Below are positions 16,198 to 25,392 of a stretch of DNA of 64,000 nucleotides, piece after piece. The DNA comes from Mycobacterium sp. Aquia_213 (lineage in GTDB: Bacteria; Actinomycetota; Actinomycetes; Mycobacteriales; Mycobacteriaceae): NCBI RefSeq assembly GCF_026625985.1, contig NZ_CP113116.1, positions 1,798,001 to 1,862,000 on the forward strand. Direction: 5' to 3'. How positions within the stretch are numbered: the stretch's first letter is position 1; each line of letters begins with the position of its first letter. A program made the translations under genes and the position numbers. The notes beneath the pieces are model-generated. The model had not been told where the DNA came from. It ran no database searches and saw only the letters and a list, made by a program, of their open reading frames with translations.

Positions 16198-18156
16198 ATG
16201 GAAGGCGGAGACGTGGATTTGAACGGCAGTGGAGCCGGGTCAGATTCTCATGGCGGGTCGTCGGGCCGTCAACGCCTGGAACAGGTCGTCATCCGATTCG
16301 CCGGCGACTCCGGCGACGGCATGCAGCTGACCGGTGACCGGTTCACGACGGAGGCCGCGCTGTTCGGCAACGACCTGGCGACCCAGCCGAACTATCCCGC
16401 CGAGATCCGAGCCCCCGCAGGCACATTGCCCGGGGTCTCGTCCTTCCAGATCCAAATCGCCGACTACGACATCCTGACCGCCGGCGACCGGCCGGACGTG
16501 CTCGTTGCGATGAATCCGGCCGCGTTGAAGGCGAACATCGGCGACCTGCCGCGCGGCGGAATGGTGATCGCGAACTCCGACGAATTCACCAAGCGCAACC
16601 TGAGCAAGGTGGGTTACGTAGCAAACCCGCTGGAGACCGACGAGCTGTCCGACTATGTCGTGCATTCCGTCGCGATGACCACGCTGACGCTCGGCGCTGT
16701 CGAGACGATCGGCGCGACCAAGAAAGACGGGCAGCGCGCCAAGAACATGTTCGCGCTGGGCCTGCTGTCGTGGATGTACGGCCGACCGATCCAGACCAGC
16801 GAGAACTTCATCCGGGAGAAGTTCGTCCGCAAGCCCGACGTCGCGGAGGCCAACGTCCTCGCGCTCAAGGCCGGCTGGAACTACGGCGAAACCACCGAGG
16901 CTTTCGGCACCACCTACGAGGTGTCCCGGGCCACCCTGCCGACCGGCGAATACCGCCAGATCTCCGGCAACACAGCGCTGGCCTACGGCATCATCGCGGC
17001 CGGTCAGGTTGCCGACCTTCAGGTTGTGCTGGGCAGTTACCCGATCACGCCGGCGTCGGACATCCTGCACGAGCTGTCCAAGCACAAGAACTACAACGTG
17101 ATCACCTTCCAGGCCGAGGACGAGATCGGCGGCATCTGCGCCGCGATCGGCGCCTCCTACGGAGGTGCGCTTGGCGTGACCACCACGTCGGGGCCGGGGA
17201 TTTCGCTGAAGTCCGAAGCGATCGGGCTCGCCGTGATGACCGAGCTGCCGTTGCTGATCGTCGACGTGCAGCGCGGTGGGCCGTCGACCGGTCTGCCCAC
17301 CAAGACCGAGCAGGCCGACCTGCTGCAGGCGCTGTTCGGCCGCAACGGTGAGTCGCCGGTGGCGGTGCTGGCGCCGCGGTCGCCGTCCGACTGCTTTGAA
17401 ACCGCTCTCGAGGCGGTGCGCATCGCGGTGTCCTATCACACGCCGGTGATCCTGTTGTCCGACGGCGCAATCGCCAACGGCTCGGAGCCGTGGCAGGTAC
17501 CGGATGTCGACTCGCTGCCGCAGATCCAGCACACCTTCGCCAAGCCGGACGAGCCCTTCCAGCCTTATGCCCGCGACCCGGAAACGCTGGCCCGCCAGTT
17601 CGCCATCCCGGGCACTCCCGGCCTGGAACACCGGATCGGTGGCCTGGAAGCGGCGAACGGTTCGGGCGCGATTTCTTATGAGCCGGTCAACCACGACCTC
17701 ATGGTCCGGATACGCCAGGCCAAGATCGATGGCATCTCGGTTCCCGACCTGGAGGTCGACGACCCGACCGGCGACGCGGAGCTGCTACTGATCGGCTGGG
17801 GCAGTTCGTACGGCCCGATCGGCGAGGCCTGCCGGCGCGCCCGGCGTAAGGGCATCAAGGTCGCGCACGCCCATATGCGCTACCTCAACCCGTTCCCGGC
17901 GAACCTCGGCGACGTGCTGCGGCGTTACCCGATGGTGGTGGCGCCGGAAATGAACTTGGGCCAGTTGGCGATGCTGCTGCGGGCGAAGTATTTGGTCGAC
18001 GTCCAGTCGGTCACCAAGGTTCAGGGCCTGGCGTTTTTGGCCGACGAAATCGGGCGGGTTATCCGGGCCGCGCTGGCGGGAACACTGGCCGAAATCGAGC
18101 AAGACAAGGCGATGGTCGCCAGAATGGCGGCAGCAACGGTTGGAGCTAACGCATGA
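16198..18156 (+). CDS. korA: 2-oxoglutarate:ferredoxin oxidoreductase, alpha (gamma-alpha fused) subunit
   Basis: 652 residues. With KorB it forms the CoA-dependent, anaerobic-type 2-oxoglutarate ferredoxin oxidoreductase that lets mycobacteria run the TCA cycle beside the E1 (Kgd) route. The N-terminal gamma domain (VIRFAGDSGDGMQLTGDRF) comes first, then the pyrimidine-binding alpha domain (YPITPASDILHEL, TSGPGISLKSEAIGLA). GTG 16213 is another start, closer to GGCGGAG. The stop is at the edge of a MIRU element that separates it from korB. Confidence 0.95.
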   Translation: MEGGDVDLNGSGAGSDSHGGSSGRQRLEQVVIRFAGDSGDGMQLTGDRFTTEAALFGNDLATQPNYPAEIRAPAGTLPGVSSFQIQIADYDILTAGDRPDVLVAMNPAALKANIGDLPRGGMVIANSDEFTKRNLSKVGYVANPLETDELSDYVVHSVAMTTLTLGAVETIGATKKDGQRAKNMFALGLLSWMYGRPIQTSENFIREKFVRKPDVAEANVLALKAGWNYGETTEAFGTTYEVSRATLPTGEYRQISGNTALAYGIIAAGQVADLQVVLGSYPITPASDILHELSKHKNYNVITFQAEDEIGGICAAIGASYGGALGVTTTSGPGISLKSEAIGLAVMTELPLLIVDVQRGGPSTGLPTKTEQADLLQALFGRNGESPVAVLAPRSPSDCFETALEAVRIAVSYHTPVILLSDGAIANGSEPWQVPDVDSLPQIQHTFAKPDEPFQPYARDPETLARQFAIPGTPGLEHRIGGLEAANGSGAISYEPVNHDLMVRIRQAKIDGISVPDLEVDDPTGDAELLLIGWGSSYGPIGEACRRARRKGIKVAHAHMRYLNPFPANLGDVLRRYPMVVAPEMNLGQLAMLLRAKYLVDVQSVTKVQGLAFLADEIGRVIRAALAGTLAEIEQDKAMVARMAAATVGANA

Positions 18157-18232
18157 CGCGCGACGGCGACGATGCAGAGCGAAACTGCGATGTGGGGGCA
18201 CCTCCCGCGCGCGGGGGAGAGGAGCGGCGCTC

Positions 18233-18237
<5 letters not shown>
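18153..18237. repeat. MIRU element between korA and korB
   Basis: The 80 bases between the korA stop (in ATGAC, 18153-18157) and the korB start (in GTGAC, 18233-18237) contain the landmarks of a 77 bp-class mycobacterial interspersed repetitive unit: GACGATGCAGAGCG near its left end, GTGGGGGCACC and the facing GCGGGGGAGAG in the middle, and GGCGCT just before the start codon. This resembles the senX3-regX3 MIRU. The flanking ATGAC/GTGAC pentamers look like the copied junction of an original overlapping stop/start. The element also supplies the GGAG ribosome-binding site for korB. Confidence 0.85.
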
Positions 18238-19327
<1,090 letters not shown>

Positions 19328-19339
19328 GGGGCTGCGCTG

Positions 19340-19936
19340 GTGTCCGATGCAGTGTCATTGGCCGCAGTAGTACTCGCCGGGGGCGAATCGCGGCGCATGG
19401 GCCGCGATAAGGCAACCTTGCCGGGTCCCGGCGGAGTCGCCACGATGGCCGAGTACGTCGTCGGGGTCGTGGCTGCGCGCTGCGAGCCGGTATTCGTCGT
19501 CGCTGCCCCGGGCCAGCCGCTGCCAAAGTTGGAGTCGGCGCGGGTCATTCGTGACGAGATACAGGGACTGGGGCCGCTGCCGGCGACCGGTCGGGGACTG
19601 CGCGCTGCCGCGGAAGCGGGCGCCCAGTTCGCCTTTGTCTCCGCGGTCGACATGCCGCTGCTGACAGCAGAATTGATCGACGACTTGATGGCGCTCGCCA
19701 CCAAGACCGACGCCGAAGTGATCGTGCCCTGGGACGGTCGCAGCCACTTCCTGGCGGCGGTGTATCGCACCGATCTGGCCGACCGCATTGATGCGCTGGT
19801 GGCCGCCGGCGAGCGCAGGATGAGCGCCCTGATCGATGCGTCGGACGCCCAGCAGATCGTGCTGCCGGATTCGCGTGCGTTGACCAACGTCAACACCGAC
19901 GCCGAGTTGCGCGCCCTGGTGCTCCCCGGCGCCTGA
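19340..19936 (+). CDS. mobA: Molybdenum cofactor guanylyltransferase
   Basis: 198 residues from GTG 19340. MobA joins GMP to molybdopterin to make the MGD form of the cofactor. The nucleotide-binding signature LAGGESRRMGRDKATL is at residues 12-27, and VDMPLL is the second conserved motif (metal-binding Asp). It begins 12 bases after korB and is probably in the same operon, as in M. tuberculosis (Rv2453c). Confidence 0.93.
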   Translation: MSDAVSLAAVVLAGGESRRMGRDKATLPGPGGVATMAEYVVGVVAARCEPVFVVAAPGQPLPKLESARVIRDEIQGLGPLPATGRGLRAAAEAGAQFAFVSAVDMPLLTAELIDDLMALATKTDAEVIVPWDGRSHFLAAVYRTDLADRIDALVAAGERRMSALIDASDAQQIVLPDSRALTNVNTDAELRALVLPGA

Positions 19937-21027
19937 TAGGCCCGGCGACTTTCGCCATTCTTGAATTAATTGTTTGGTTTCGTCTCAATTCTCGAGATAA
20001 TCACACCGCTTAAATGCGTGACCAGTTAACCGTTTGTTCACCCGTGTCAATTATTGATGCGCCGCGAATAACCAGACCATTGTGGGGTTATTAGCAGATA
20101 CGTTCGGGTAAGGCACCGGGGCGTGGATCGGATTACGTTGGGAGACAGGAGCTTTCGGGCGTTCGACGGTGTACCGACGGGCCCGCTGGTGGCCGGTCTG
20201 ATGCCACGGGGCCGGGAAGCGGCCGCCGGAATTTCCTCAGCAAATTGTTTTGCGCAAATTCGGGCGACACCACGCGCCCGGCCGCGTTCCTGGCGCCCGG
20301 CCGGCCCGTCGGGGCACTCGGCGGCCTTCGGCGCATCCGTCTTGCTAAAGCCATTGGAGCACTGTGTAACTCGGCTGAAACGATTGCCTAGACGTGTTTT
20401 ACCCGTTGCTGACGCCCGTGCATAGGGCACCCTTGCTCAGCATCAACGAATGACGTTGCGAAAGAGCGCATTTGGCCTGGTACGGGCGGCATTTGTCGGC
20501 AGATCCGACGCCAGGTGAACCGATCAAGAAACCGGCAGTGCGGCTCCGTCGACGCCCCGGAGGATGGCGAAGCCGGGGGGTTGCTCGGCAACGTGGCAAA
20601 TGCGTGGTCCAGCTCACAAAATGTGCGTGATTCGAGTCACGATTGCGTCTTGATCTTGACCTGGGAGTTTCCTAAGAAAAGGCACAGCTGACCTGCAAAA
20701 ATAAATCGCCGCTCGGGCCGTGATCTGCTCGTTATTGTTCCGAGATATCGGCGTGTCGGATATGACGAATGCTTCGCGGTCTCGTACGGTGCCTTTTAGC
20801 CCGAAAGGGGTTAAAGAAAATTTAATCCACGGACCCGTGTGTGAGCGGGGCTGCGGACGGCTATCGCCGTCTTGCGGCCAGCGGCTTTTCGGCCGCTGGG
20901 CAGATGATTGCCCTCGCTGTCGTGCCGAAACGAGACGGCACGTTCCAGAGCACCTATTTCCACTTCACGAACGACCTAAACCCACCCGTGGGTTTGCTTT
21001 GGCGCGCGCGCTTGCGAAAGGAACATT
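19937..21027. other. 1.1 kb non-coding region upstream of rpfE
   Basis: No reading frame here has a convincing start, codon pattern or family motif; M. tuberculosis has two small hypothetical annotations (Rv2452c/Rv2451) in this place that I cannot match. Bases 19960-20110 are clearly AT-richer and contain a 7 bp inverted repeat (AATAACC/GGTTATT, 20067-20073 with 20086-20092). Two Crp-like boxes lie at 20603-20641. From about 20790 to the rpfE start the sequence can fold into several hairpins: a CCC-GAAA-GGG tetraloop stem (20802-20811), GCGGC-CTTTTCGG-type stem at 20879-20898, GTGCCG/CGGCAC (20921-20942) and ACCCA/TGGGT (20980-20993). This looks like a structured 5' leader. Confidence 0.5.
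20603..20641. promoter_or_regulatory. Pair of Crp-like boxes in the rpfE upstream region
   Basis: CGTGA-N6-TCACG (20626-20641) is a perfect dyad with the GTGA-N6-TCAC core of the mycobacterial Crp (Rv3676) site. CGTGG-N6-TCACA (20603-20618) is a near match 23 bp away, about two helical turns. Crp is known to control rpfA in M. tuberculosis, so control of rpfE here is plausible. The boxes are about 390 bases before the rpfE start codon, which implies a long leader. Confidence 0.5.
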
Positions 21028-21543
21028 TTGAACAACGTCCGTAAGACGCTCATCCTCGCTGCTATCACAGGCTCGCTGGTGACCTTCCCGTCCGCCAGCG
21101 CCAGCGCGGATGCGCCCCCGCCGCCGGCTCCTGACGCTCCGGCTCCCGACGCGTCTGCCGCGCCGGCGGGCTTCGAGGTCCCGCCGCCTCCGGCACCGGA
21201 CGCCCCGCCGCCCGCCCCGGGCATTGACCCGAACGTTCCGCCGCCGCCCGCCCCGGTCGGCTTCGACGTCCCGCCGCCTCCGGGCCCGGACGCCCCGCCG
21301 CCGGTCAAGGCGTACAGCGTGAACTGGGATGCCATCGCGCAGTGCGAGTCGGGCGGCAACTGGGGGATCAGCACCGGTAACGGCTTCGCCGGTGGTCTGC
21401 AGTTCACCTCGAGCACCTGGCGTGCCAACGGCGGCGCGGGTTCCCCGGCCGGCGCGAGCCGTGAGGAGCAGATCCGCGTCGCCGAGAACGTGCTGCACTC
21501 GCAGGGGATCGGCGCGTGGCCGGTCTGCGGCCGTCGCGGCTGA
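21028..21543 (+). CDS. rpfE: Resuscitation-promoting factor RpfE
   Basis: 171 residues from TTG 21028, preceded by GAAAGGAAC. A signal peptide (1-28) leads to a Pro/Ala-rich linker (29-94) with repeated PPPPAPD units, then the Rpf transglycosylase-like domain (97-171). The catalytic Glu107 is in CESGGNW and the disulfide pair is Cys106 and Cys167. Rpf proteins cleave peptidoglycan and allow dormant cells to resume growth; in M. tuberculosis RpfE acts with RipA. The gene ends with a strong terminator. Confidence 0.96.
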   Translation: MNNVRKTLILAAITGSLVTFPSASASADAPPPPAPDAPAPDASAAPAGFEVPPPPAPDAPPPAPGIDPNVPPPPAPVGFDVPPPPGPDAPPPVKAYSVNWDAIAQCESGGNWGISTGNGFAGGLQFTSSTWRANGGAGSPAGASREEQIRVAENVLHSQGIGAWPVCGRRG

Positions 21544-21580
21544 CGGACAGCTGACGCCTTAACGTCGTAAGTAACGGGAA

Positions 21581-21606
21581 ATGCCGGGCCACGTGCCCGG
21601 CATTTT
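21581..21606 (+). terminator. Intrinsic terminator after rpfE
   Basis: A perfect 9 bp stem (21581-21589 with 21595-21603) around a 5-base loop, followed by TTT. It is 37 bases after the rpfE stop. Confidence 0.8.
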
Positions 21607-21674
21607 CTGTTGCGCAGTGCACCCAAGCGCTACGTTGACGACGAACCAGACAAGGCGTGGAAAGGGGCCTACAC

Positions 21675-22691
21675 ATGTCCAACCATTTCACCGGCCTCAG
21701 TCTCGGACCGCCGCTCGGTGACCAGCGACTCGACCTGTGCGACCTGTACGCGTTCCAATCGCCGACCGACGGCTCGCGGACCGTCCTGATCCTCAACGCC
21801 AATCCGGAGGCCGACGCCCTGCATCCGGATGCCATCTACCGGCTGGCGATCGACACCGACGGCGACCTGATCAACGACATCGCGTTCAGTTTCGTGTTCT
21901 CCACGCCGGTGGACGGCAAGCAGACGGTCAATGTGTTCCTGGCCCGCGGCGAACAGTCGCGCTCGCCCGAGCCGGTTGGCGAGCAGATCTTCACCGATGT
22001 AGAGGTGTCGTTCGGCGCGCAGCCGCATATCGCCACCGCCGGCGACATCACCTTCGCCGCGGGCGCCCGCAGCGATGCCTTCTTCTTCGACTACGACGGC
22101 ATCAAGAACCTGTTCGATATCAGCGGCAAGCGCAATTTCACCGCGCCACATCTCGCCGAACTCGGCGGCAAGTCGCCATGGACCGGCCAGGACTCGAACA
22201 CCACGGCCAATGTCTGCTCGATGGCGATCGAGCTGCCCACCAGCGCGCTCGGCGCGTCGGGGCCGCTGCGCATCTGGGGACGGTGCAGCCTGCGCGGGAA
22301 CGGCTCGCTGAACCATGTGGACCGGGCCGGTCACCCGTCGGTGAGCAGTTTCTTCAACACCGACGACACCAAACTGGAGTACAACGCGAGCGAGCCCCCG
22401 AACGACTGGAATCGATGGCTTGACCAGTTCGTCCACCTGATGGGTCACACCGGCGGCTACGACCGAGAGGAGGCCGTCGCCGCGATCGAGAAGGAGGGCA
22501 CGCTGCCGGACATGCTGACCTTCGACCCGGCCAAGCCCGCCCAATACCCGAACGGCCGGGTGTTCACCGATGACGTCATCGACTACCGGCTGGCGTTCCT
22601 CACCAAGGGCGAGTGCCCGCCGTCGGGGCTCTCGCCGCATACCGACACTCTGACCGAGTTCCCCTATCTGGGTCCGCCGCACGCGCCCTGA
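21675..22691 (+). CDS. DUF4331 family protein
   Basis: 338 residues; ATG 21675 has GGAAAGGGG 8-12 bases upstream. The pattern of a DUF4331 protein is visible: an N-terminal DLYAFQSP, VLILNANPEAD, YRLAIDTDGD, FFFDYDG, and the C-terminal LPDMLTFDP...YPNGR...DDVIDYRLAFLT. The family is widespread but its role is unknown; many members are secreted, this one has no clear signal peptide. It is absent from this place in M. tuberculosis as I recall. It lies between rpfE and the trans-acting enoyl reductase-like gene, with its own likely promoter. Confidence 0.75.
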   Translation: MSNHFTGLSLGPPLGDQRLDLCDLYAFQSPTDGSRTVLILNANPEADALHPDAIYRLAIDTDGDLINDIAFSFVFSTPVDGKQTVNVFLARGEQSRSPEPVGEQIFTDVEVSFGAQPHIATAGDITFAAGARSDAFFFDYDGIKNLFDISGKRNFTAPHLAELGGKSPWTGQDSNTTANVCSMAIELPTSALGASGPLRIWGRCSLRGNGSLNHVDRAGHPSVSSFFNTDDTKLEYNASEPPNDWNRWLDQFVHLMGHTGGYDREEAVAAIEKEGTLPDMLTFDPAKPAQYPNGRVFTDDVIDYRLAFLTKGECPPSGLSPHTDTLTEFPYLGPPHAP

Positions 22692-22725
22692 GCTTGCGGC
22701 CGCCGAGCCGCCGCTATCGATCCGG

Positions 22726-22731
22726 TACCGT
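22726..22731 (+). promoter_or_regulatory. Candidate -10 (TACCGT) for a leaderless mRNA
   Basis: TACCGT ends 7 bases before ATG 22739; no ribosome-binding site is visible. Confidence 0.5.
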
Positions 22732-22738
22732 CGCGACG

Positions 22739-23995
22739 ATGACCGCAACGGGGCGTGAGTTCGACATCGTGCTGTACGGGGCGACCGGCTTCGTCGGGAA
22801 GCTCACCGCCGAATACCTGGCACGCGCCGGATCCGGTGCGCGGATCGCCCTGGCCGGCAGGTCGACAGATCGATTGCGCGCCGTTCGCGACACCCTGGGG
22901 GAAGCCGCGGGGTCCTGGCCTGTTCTGGGCGCCGACGCGGCCTCGCCGTCGAGCCTGAATGAGATGGCCGCGCGGACCCAAGTCGTCGTCACCACCGTCG
23001 GCCCCTACGCCCGCTATGGAATGCCGCTGGTGGCCGCGTGCGCCGCGGCGGGCACCGACTATGCGGACCTGACCGGCGAGGCGATGTTCATCCGCGAGGC
23101 CATCGACCTGTATCACAAGGAAGCCGCCGACAACGGCGCCCGCATCGTGCACTGCTGCGGATTCGATTCCATCCCTTCGGATCTGACGGTGTACGCGTTG
23201 TTCCGGGCCGCACAAGATGACGGCGCCGGCGAGCTCGGCGATACCAACTTCGTGATGCGCTCGTTGGTCGGCGGGCTCTCCGGCGGGACGGTCGCGTCGA
23301 TCATGGGGGTGCTGCGAGCCGCATCCAGCGACCCCGACGTGCGCCGTCAGCTTGCCGACCCGTACACGCTGAGCACCGATCGCGGCGCCGAACCCGAGCT
23401 CGGCCGCCAGCCCGATCTGCCGTGGCGGCGCGGTCGCTACATCGCGCCCGAGCTCAAAGGCATCTGGACCGCCGGATTCGTGATGTCGTCGATCAACACC
23501 CGAATCGTGCGGCGCAGCAACGCATTACTGGATTGGGCATACGGCCGGCGGTTCCGCTACAGCGAACACATGAGCGTGGGTTCGTCGCCGCTGGCGCCGG
23601 TGGCGTCCGCGATCGTGGCCGGAGTCGGCAACGCGTCGATCGAACTGGGCAGCCGTTACTTCCGGCTGCTCCCGGGCAAGCTGCTGGATCGCATCACACC
23701 CAAACCCGGCACCGGTCCGAGCGCCAAAGCGCGGGACCGCGGCTACTACCGGCTGGAGACCTACACCACCACAACCAGCGGGGCACGCTATGTGGCCAGG
23801 ATGGAGCAGCGGGGAGACCCCGGCTACAAGGCGACCGCGGTGTTGCTGGGCGAGTGCGGCCTCGCCCTCGCGCTGGATCGGGACAAGCTCACGGACCTGC
23901 GCGGTGTCCTCACCCCCGCGGTGGCGATGGGCGATGTTTTGCTAACCCGGCTCCCTGCCGCCGGCGTGTCGCTGCGGACCGAGCGGCTGGATTAA
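22739..23995 (+). CDS. Saccharopine dehydrogenase-like/trans-acting enoyl reductase family protein
   Basis: 418 residues, matching Rv2449c in length and position. The Rossmann-type NAD(P) motif is VLYGATGFVGKL at residues 11-22. The fold is that of the saccharopine dehydrogenase-like family, whose mycobacterial member Rv2953 is the trans-acting enoyl reductase of phthiocerol dimycocerosate synthesis. The substrate of this paralogue is unknown; a lipid substrate is likely by analogy. The start ATG fits a leaderless promoter and gives the usual N-terminus (TATGREFDIV). Confidence 0.85.
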   Translation: MTATGREFDIVLYGATGFVGKLTAEYLARAGSGARIALAGRSTDRLRAVRDTLGEAAGSWPVLGADAASPSSLNEMAARTQVVVTTVGPYARYGMPLVAACAAAGTDYADLTGEAMFIREAIDLYHKEAADNGARIVHCCGFDSIPSDLTVYALFRAAQDDGAGELGDTNFVMRSLVGGLSGGTVASIMGVLRAASSDPDVRRQLADPYTLSTDRGAEPELGRQPDLPWRRGRYIAPELKGIWTAGFVMSSINTRIVRRSNALLDWAYGRRFRYSEHMSVGSSPLAPVASAIVAGVGNASIELGSRYFRLLPGKLLDRITPKPGTGPSAKARDRGYYRLETYTTTTSGARYVARMEQRGDPGYKATAVLLGECGLALALDRDKLTDLRGVLTPAVAMGDVLLTRLPAAGVSLRTERLD

Positions 23996-24090
23996 ACCTG
24001 CTGCCGCAACGTCTTTCGATCGGTACCCGATCGGACTAGTGTCGGAGTCGACTTGGCTGAAACATCCGTCCAAACAAGGTGGAGATCACG

Positions 24091-24621
24091 ATGGCCGGTC
24101 TCGATGATTTGTACGCGCAGATTCCCATAGCTGACATAGCAGGCCAGCTCGGCGCCGACGAAGGCGAAGTCGACACAGCGGTGCATACGCTGGTGCCGGC
24201 GCTGTTGAGCGGCCTGCACCAGAATTCGCAAGATCCCGAGCACGCCGGCAGGATCGAATCGGCCGCGACCGCTGCCGACAGTGACGGGGACCAGGCGGTC
24301 GCGACGCTCTTCGGTGGCAGTGACGCCGAGCAGGTCGCGTCCGCACTGGCCAACGGGGGAGCGGGGAACAGCGACCTGCTCAAGCAGCTGTTGCCGGTTG
24401 TGCTCCCGATTGTGCTGGCGTACATCGGAAAACAACTAACGGGCGGCTCAGCACCGCAGACGACGCAGGCGCAGTCCGGCGGCCTCGGCGAAGTTCTGGG
24501 CAGCATCCTGAGCGGCAGCAGCGGCGACAAGTCGCTGGGCAACATCCTGGGAAACGTGCTGAGCGGCAAAGGCGGCGCACTCGGCGACATCCTCGGTGGC
24601 CTGCTCGGCGGCAAGAAGTAG
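24091..24621 (+). CDS. DUF937 family protein
   Basis: 176 residues; ATG 24091 with GGTGGAG upstream. The DUF937 pattern is present: DLYAQIPIADIAGQLGADEGEV, a repeated LVPALLSGL-like segment, AVATLFGG, and a Gly/Ser-rich C-terminus with several GxxLGxILxG repeats (LGNILGNVL, LGDILGGLLGG). The hydrophobic stretch LLPVVLPIVLAYI (113-125) could contact a membrane. The role is unknown. The next gene, a lectin-LysM protein, follows after a strong hairpin. Confidence 0.75.
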   Translation: MAGLDDLYAQIPIADIAGQLGADEGEVDTAVHTLVPALLSGLHQNSQDPEHAGRIESAATAADSDGDQAVATLFGGSDAEQVASALANGGAGNSDLLKQLLPVVLPIVLAYIGKQLTGGSAPQTTQAQSGGLGEVLGSILSGSSGDKSLGNILGNVLSGKGGALGDILGGLLGGKK

Positions 24622-24654
24622 CCAACCGGCGCCCACTCATCGGGCACCGGCAAG

Positions 24655-24682
24655 CTAGTCCGGCGCCGGCACGCCGGACTAG
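24655..24682. repeat. Perfect 11 bp inverted repeat between DUF937 and lectin genes
   Basis: Bases 24655-24665 pair with 24672-24682 around a 6-base loop (CCGGCA). There is no T-run after it. It lies 20 bases before the lectin ATG and just before its GAGAGGG ribosome-binding site, so it could be a terminator/attenuator for the DUF937 gene or an operator. Confidence 0.6.
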
Positions 24683-24701
24683 ATGACGAGAGGGAAATGC
24701 T

Positions 24702-25307
24702 ATGTCAGACACGCTTACTGAAGGACAACAGCTGCAGCGGGGACAATCGCTGGCCTCCAGCAACGGGGCCTACACCCTGACGCTGCAAGACGACGGCAAC
24801 CTGGTGCTGGCCGCGCGGGGTGAGGCGCTATGGGCGACCTCGACCAACGGCCAGGACGTGCAGCGCGCCGAAGTGCAGCGCGATGGGAACTTCGTCCTGT
24901 ACACATCGGACAAGCCGGTTTGGCATACCGACACCAAGGGTAAAAAAGACGTCCGGCTGGTCCTTCAGGATGACTGCAACCTGGTGCTCTATGCCGCCGA
25001 CGGACCGGCGTGGTCCAGCCACACCGAGACCGATGGTCCGCCACCTCCGCCGCCGGCCGCCGAGCCCGCCGCCGCGGATGTGACAAGCGACACGGCCGAG
25101 CCGGTCGCCGAGCCCGCCCCGGAGCCGGTGGCAGACGTCGCACCCGAGCCCGCGCCGCGCACGTACACCGTCGTCTCGGGCGACACGATGTGGGCGATCG
25201 CGGAGCGATTTTACGGTGACGGCAGCAAGTATCGGGTGATCGCAGAGGCCAGCGGCGTCGCCGATCCCGACCTGATCCACCCCGGCCAGGTGCTCACGAT
25301 TCCCTGA
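24702..25307 (+). CDS. Bulb-type mannose-binding lectin fused to LysM
   Basis: 201 residues. Residues 1-110 form a monocot-type (bulb) lectin domain with three repeats spaced exactly 30 residues apart: QDDGNLVLA (29), QRDGNFVLY (59) and QDDCNLVLY (89). The last two fit the mannose-site motif QxDxNxVxY; the first ends in Ala instead of Tyr. A Pro/Ala/Glu linker (113-150) leads to a LysM domain (153-201, TYTVVSGDTMWAIAERFYGDG), which binds peptidoglycan. No signal peptide or lipobox is visible, although both domains suggest a cell-surface place. Related mycobacterial lectin-LysM proteins exist. Confidence 0.85.
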   Translation: MSDTLTEGQQLQRGQSLASSNGAYTLTLQDDGNLVLAARGEALWATSTNGQDVQRAEVQRDGNFVLYTSDKPVWHTDTKGKKDVRLVLQDDCNLVLYAADGPAWSSHTETDGPPPPPPAAEPAAADVTSDTAEPVAEPAPEPVADVAPEPAPRTYTVVSGDTMWAIAERFYGDGSKYRVIAEASGVADPDLIHPGQVLTIP

Positions 25308-25380
25308 TCTCGGCTGCCAAACCGACACCGACCGATCACCCGCGTGTTCGGGCGCTTACACACGGGCCCGTCGCGGTTCC

Positions 25381-25386
25381 TAGAAT
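25381..25386 (+). promoter_or_regulatory. Candidate -10 (TAGAAT) for leaderless valS
   Basis: TAGAAT ends six bases before GTG 25393; no Shine-Dalgarno sequence. Likely start of the valS-folC-DUF4233 operon. Confidence 0.55.
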
Positions 25387-25392
25387 TGACCG

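Noticed and set aside
16240..17694. 484-codon open frame antisense to korA
   Set aside because: korA is certain; the frame is a shadow.
20123..20425. 100-codon open frame in the rpfE upstream gap
   Set aside because: No ribosome-binding site, no motif, Arg/Pro-rich composition typical of non-coding GC-rich DNA. Kept only as intergenic.
20790..21027. ydaO-type c-di-AMP riboswitch before rpfE
   Set aside because: The conserved blocks around CCGAAC and GTCAGCTAA are not present, although the leader is structured.
20841..21044. 67-codon open frame just before rpfE
   Set aside because: Overlaps the rpfE start and lies over hairpins of the leader; no similarity seen.
25308..25392. T-box leader for valS
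   Set aside because: The gap is only 85 bases, has no T-box sequence, and the -10 lies at the start codon.
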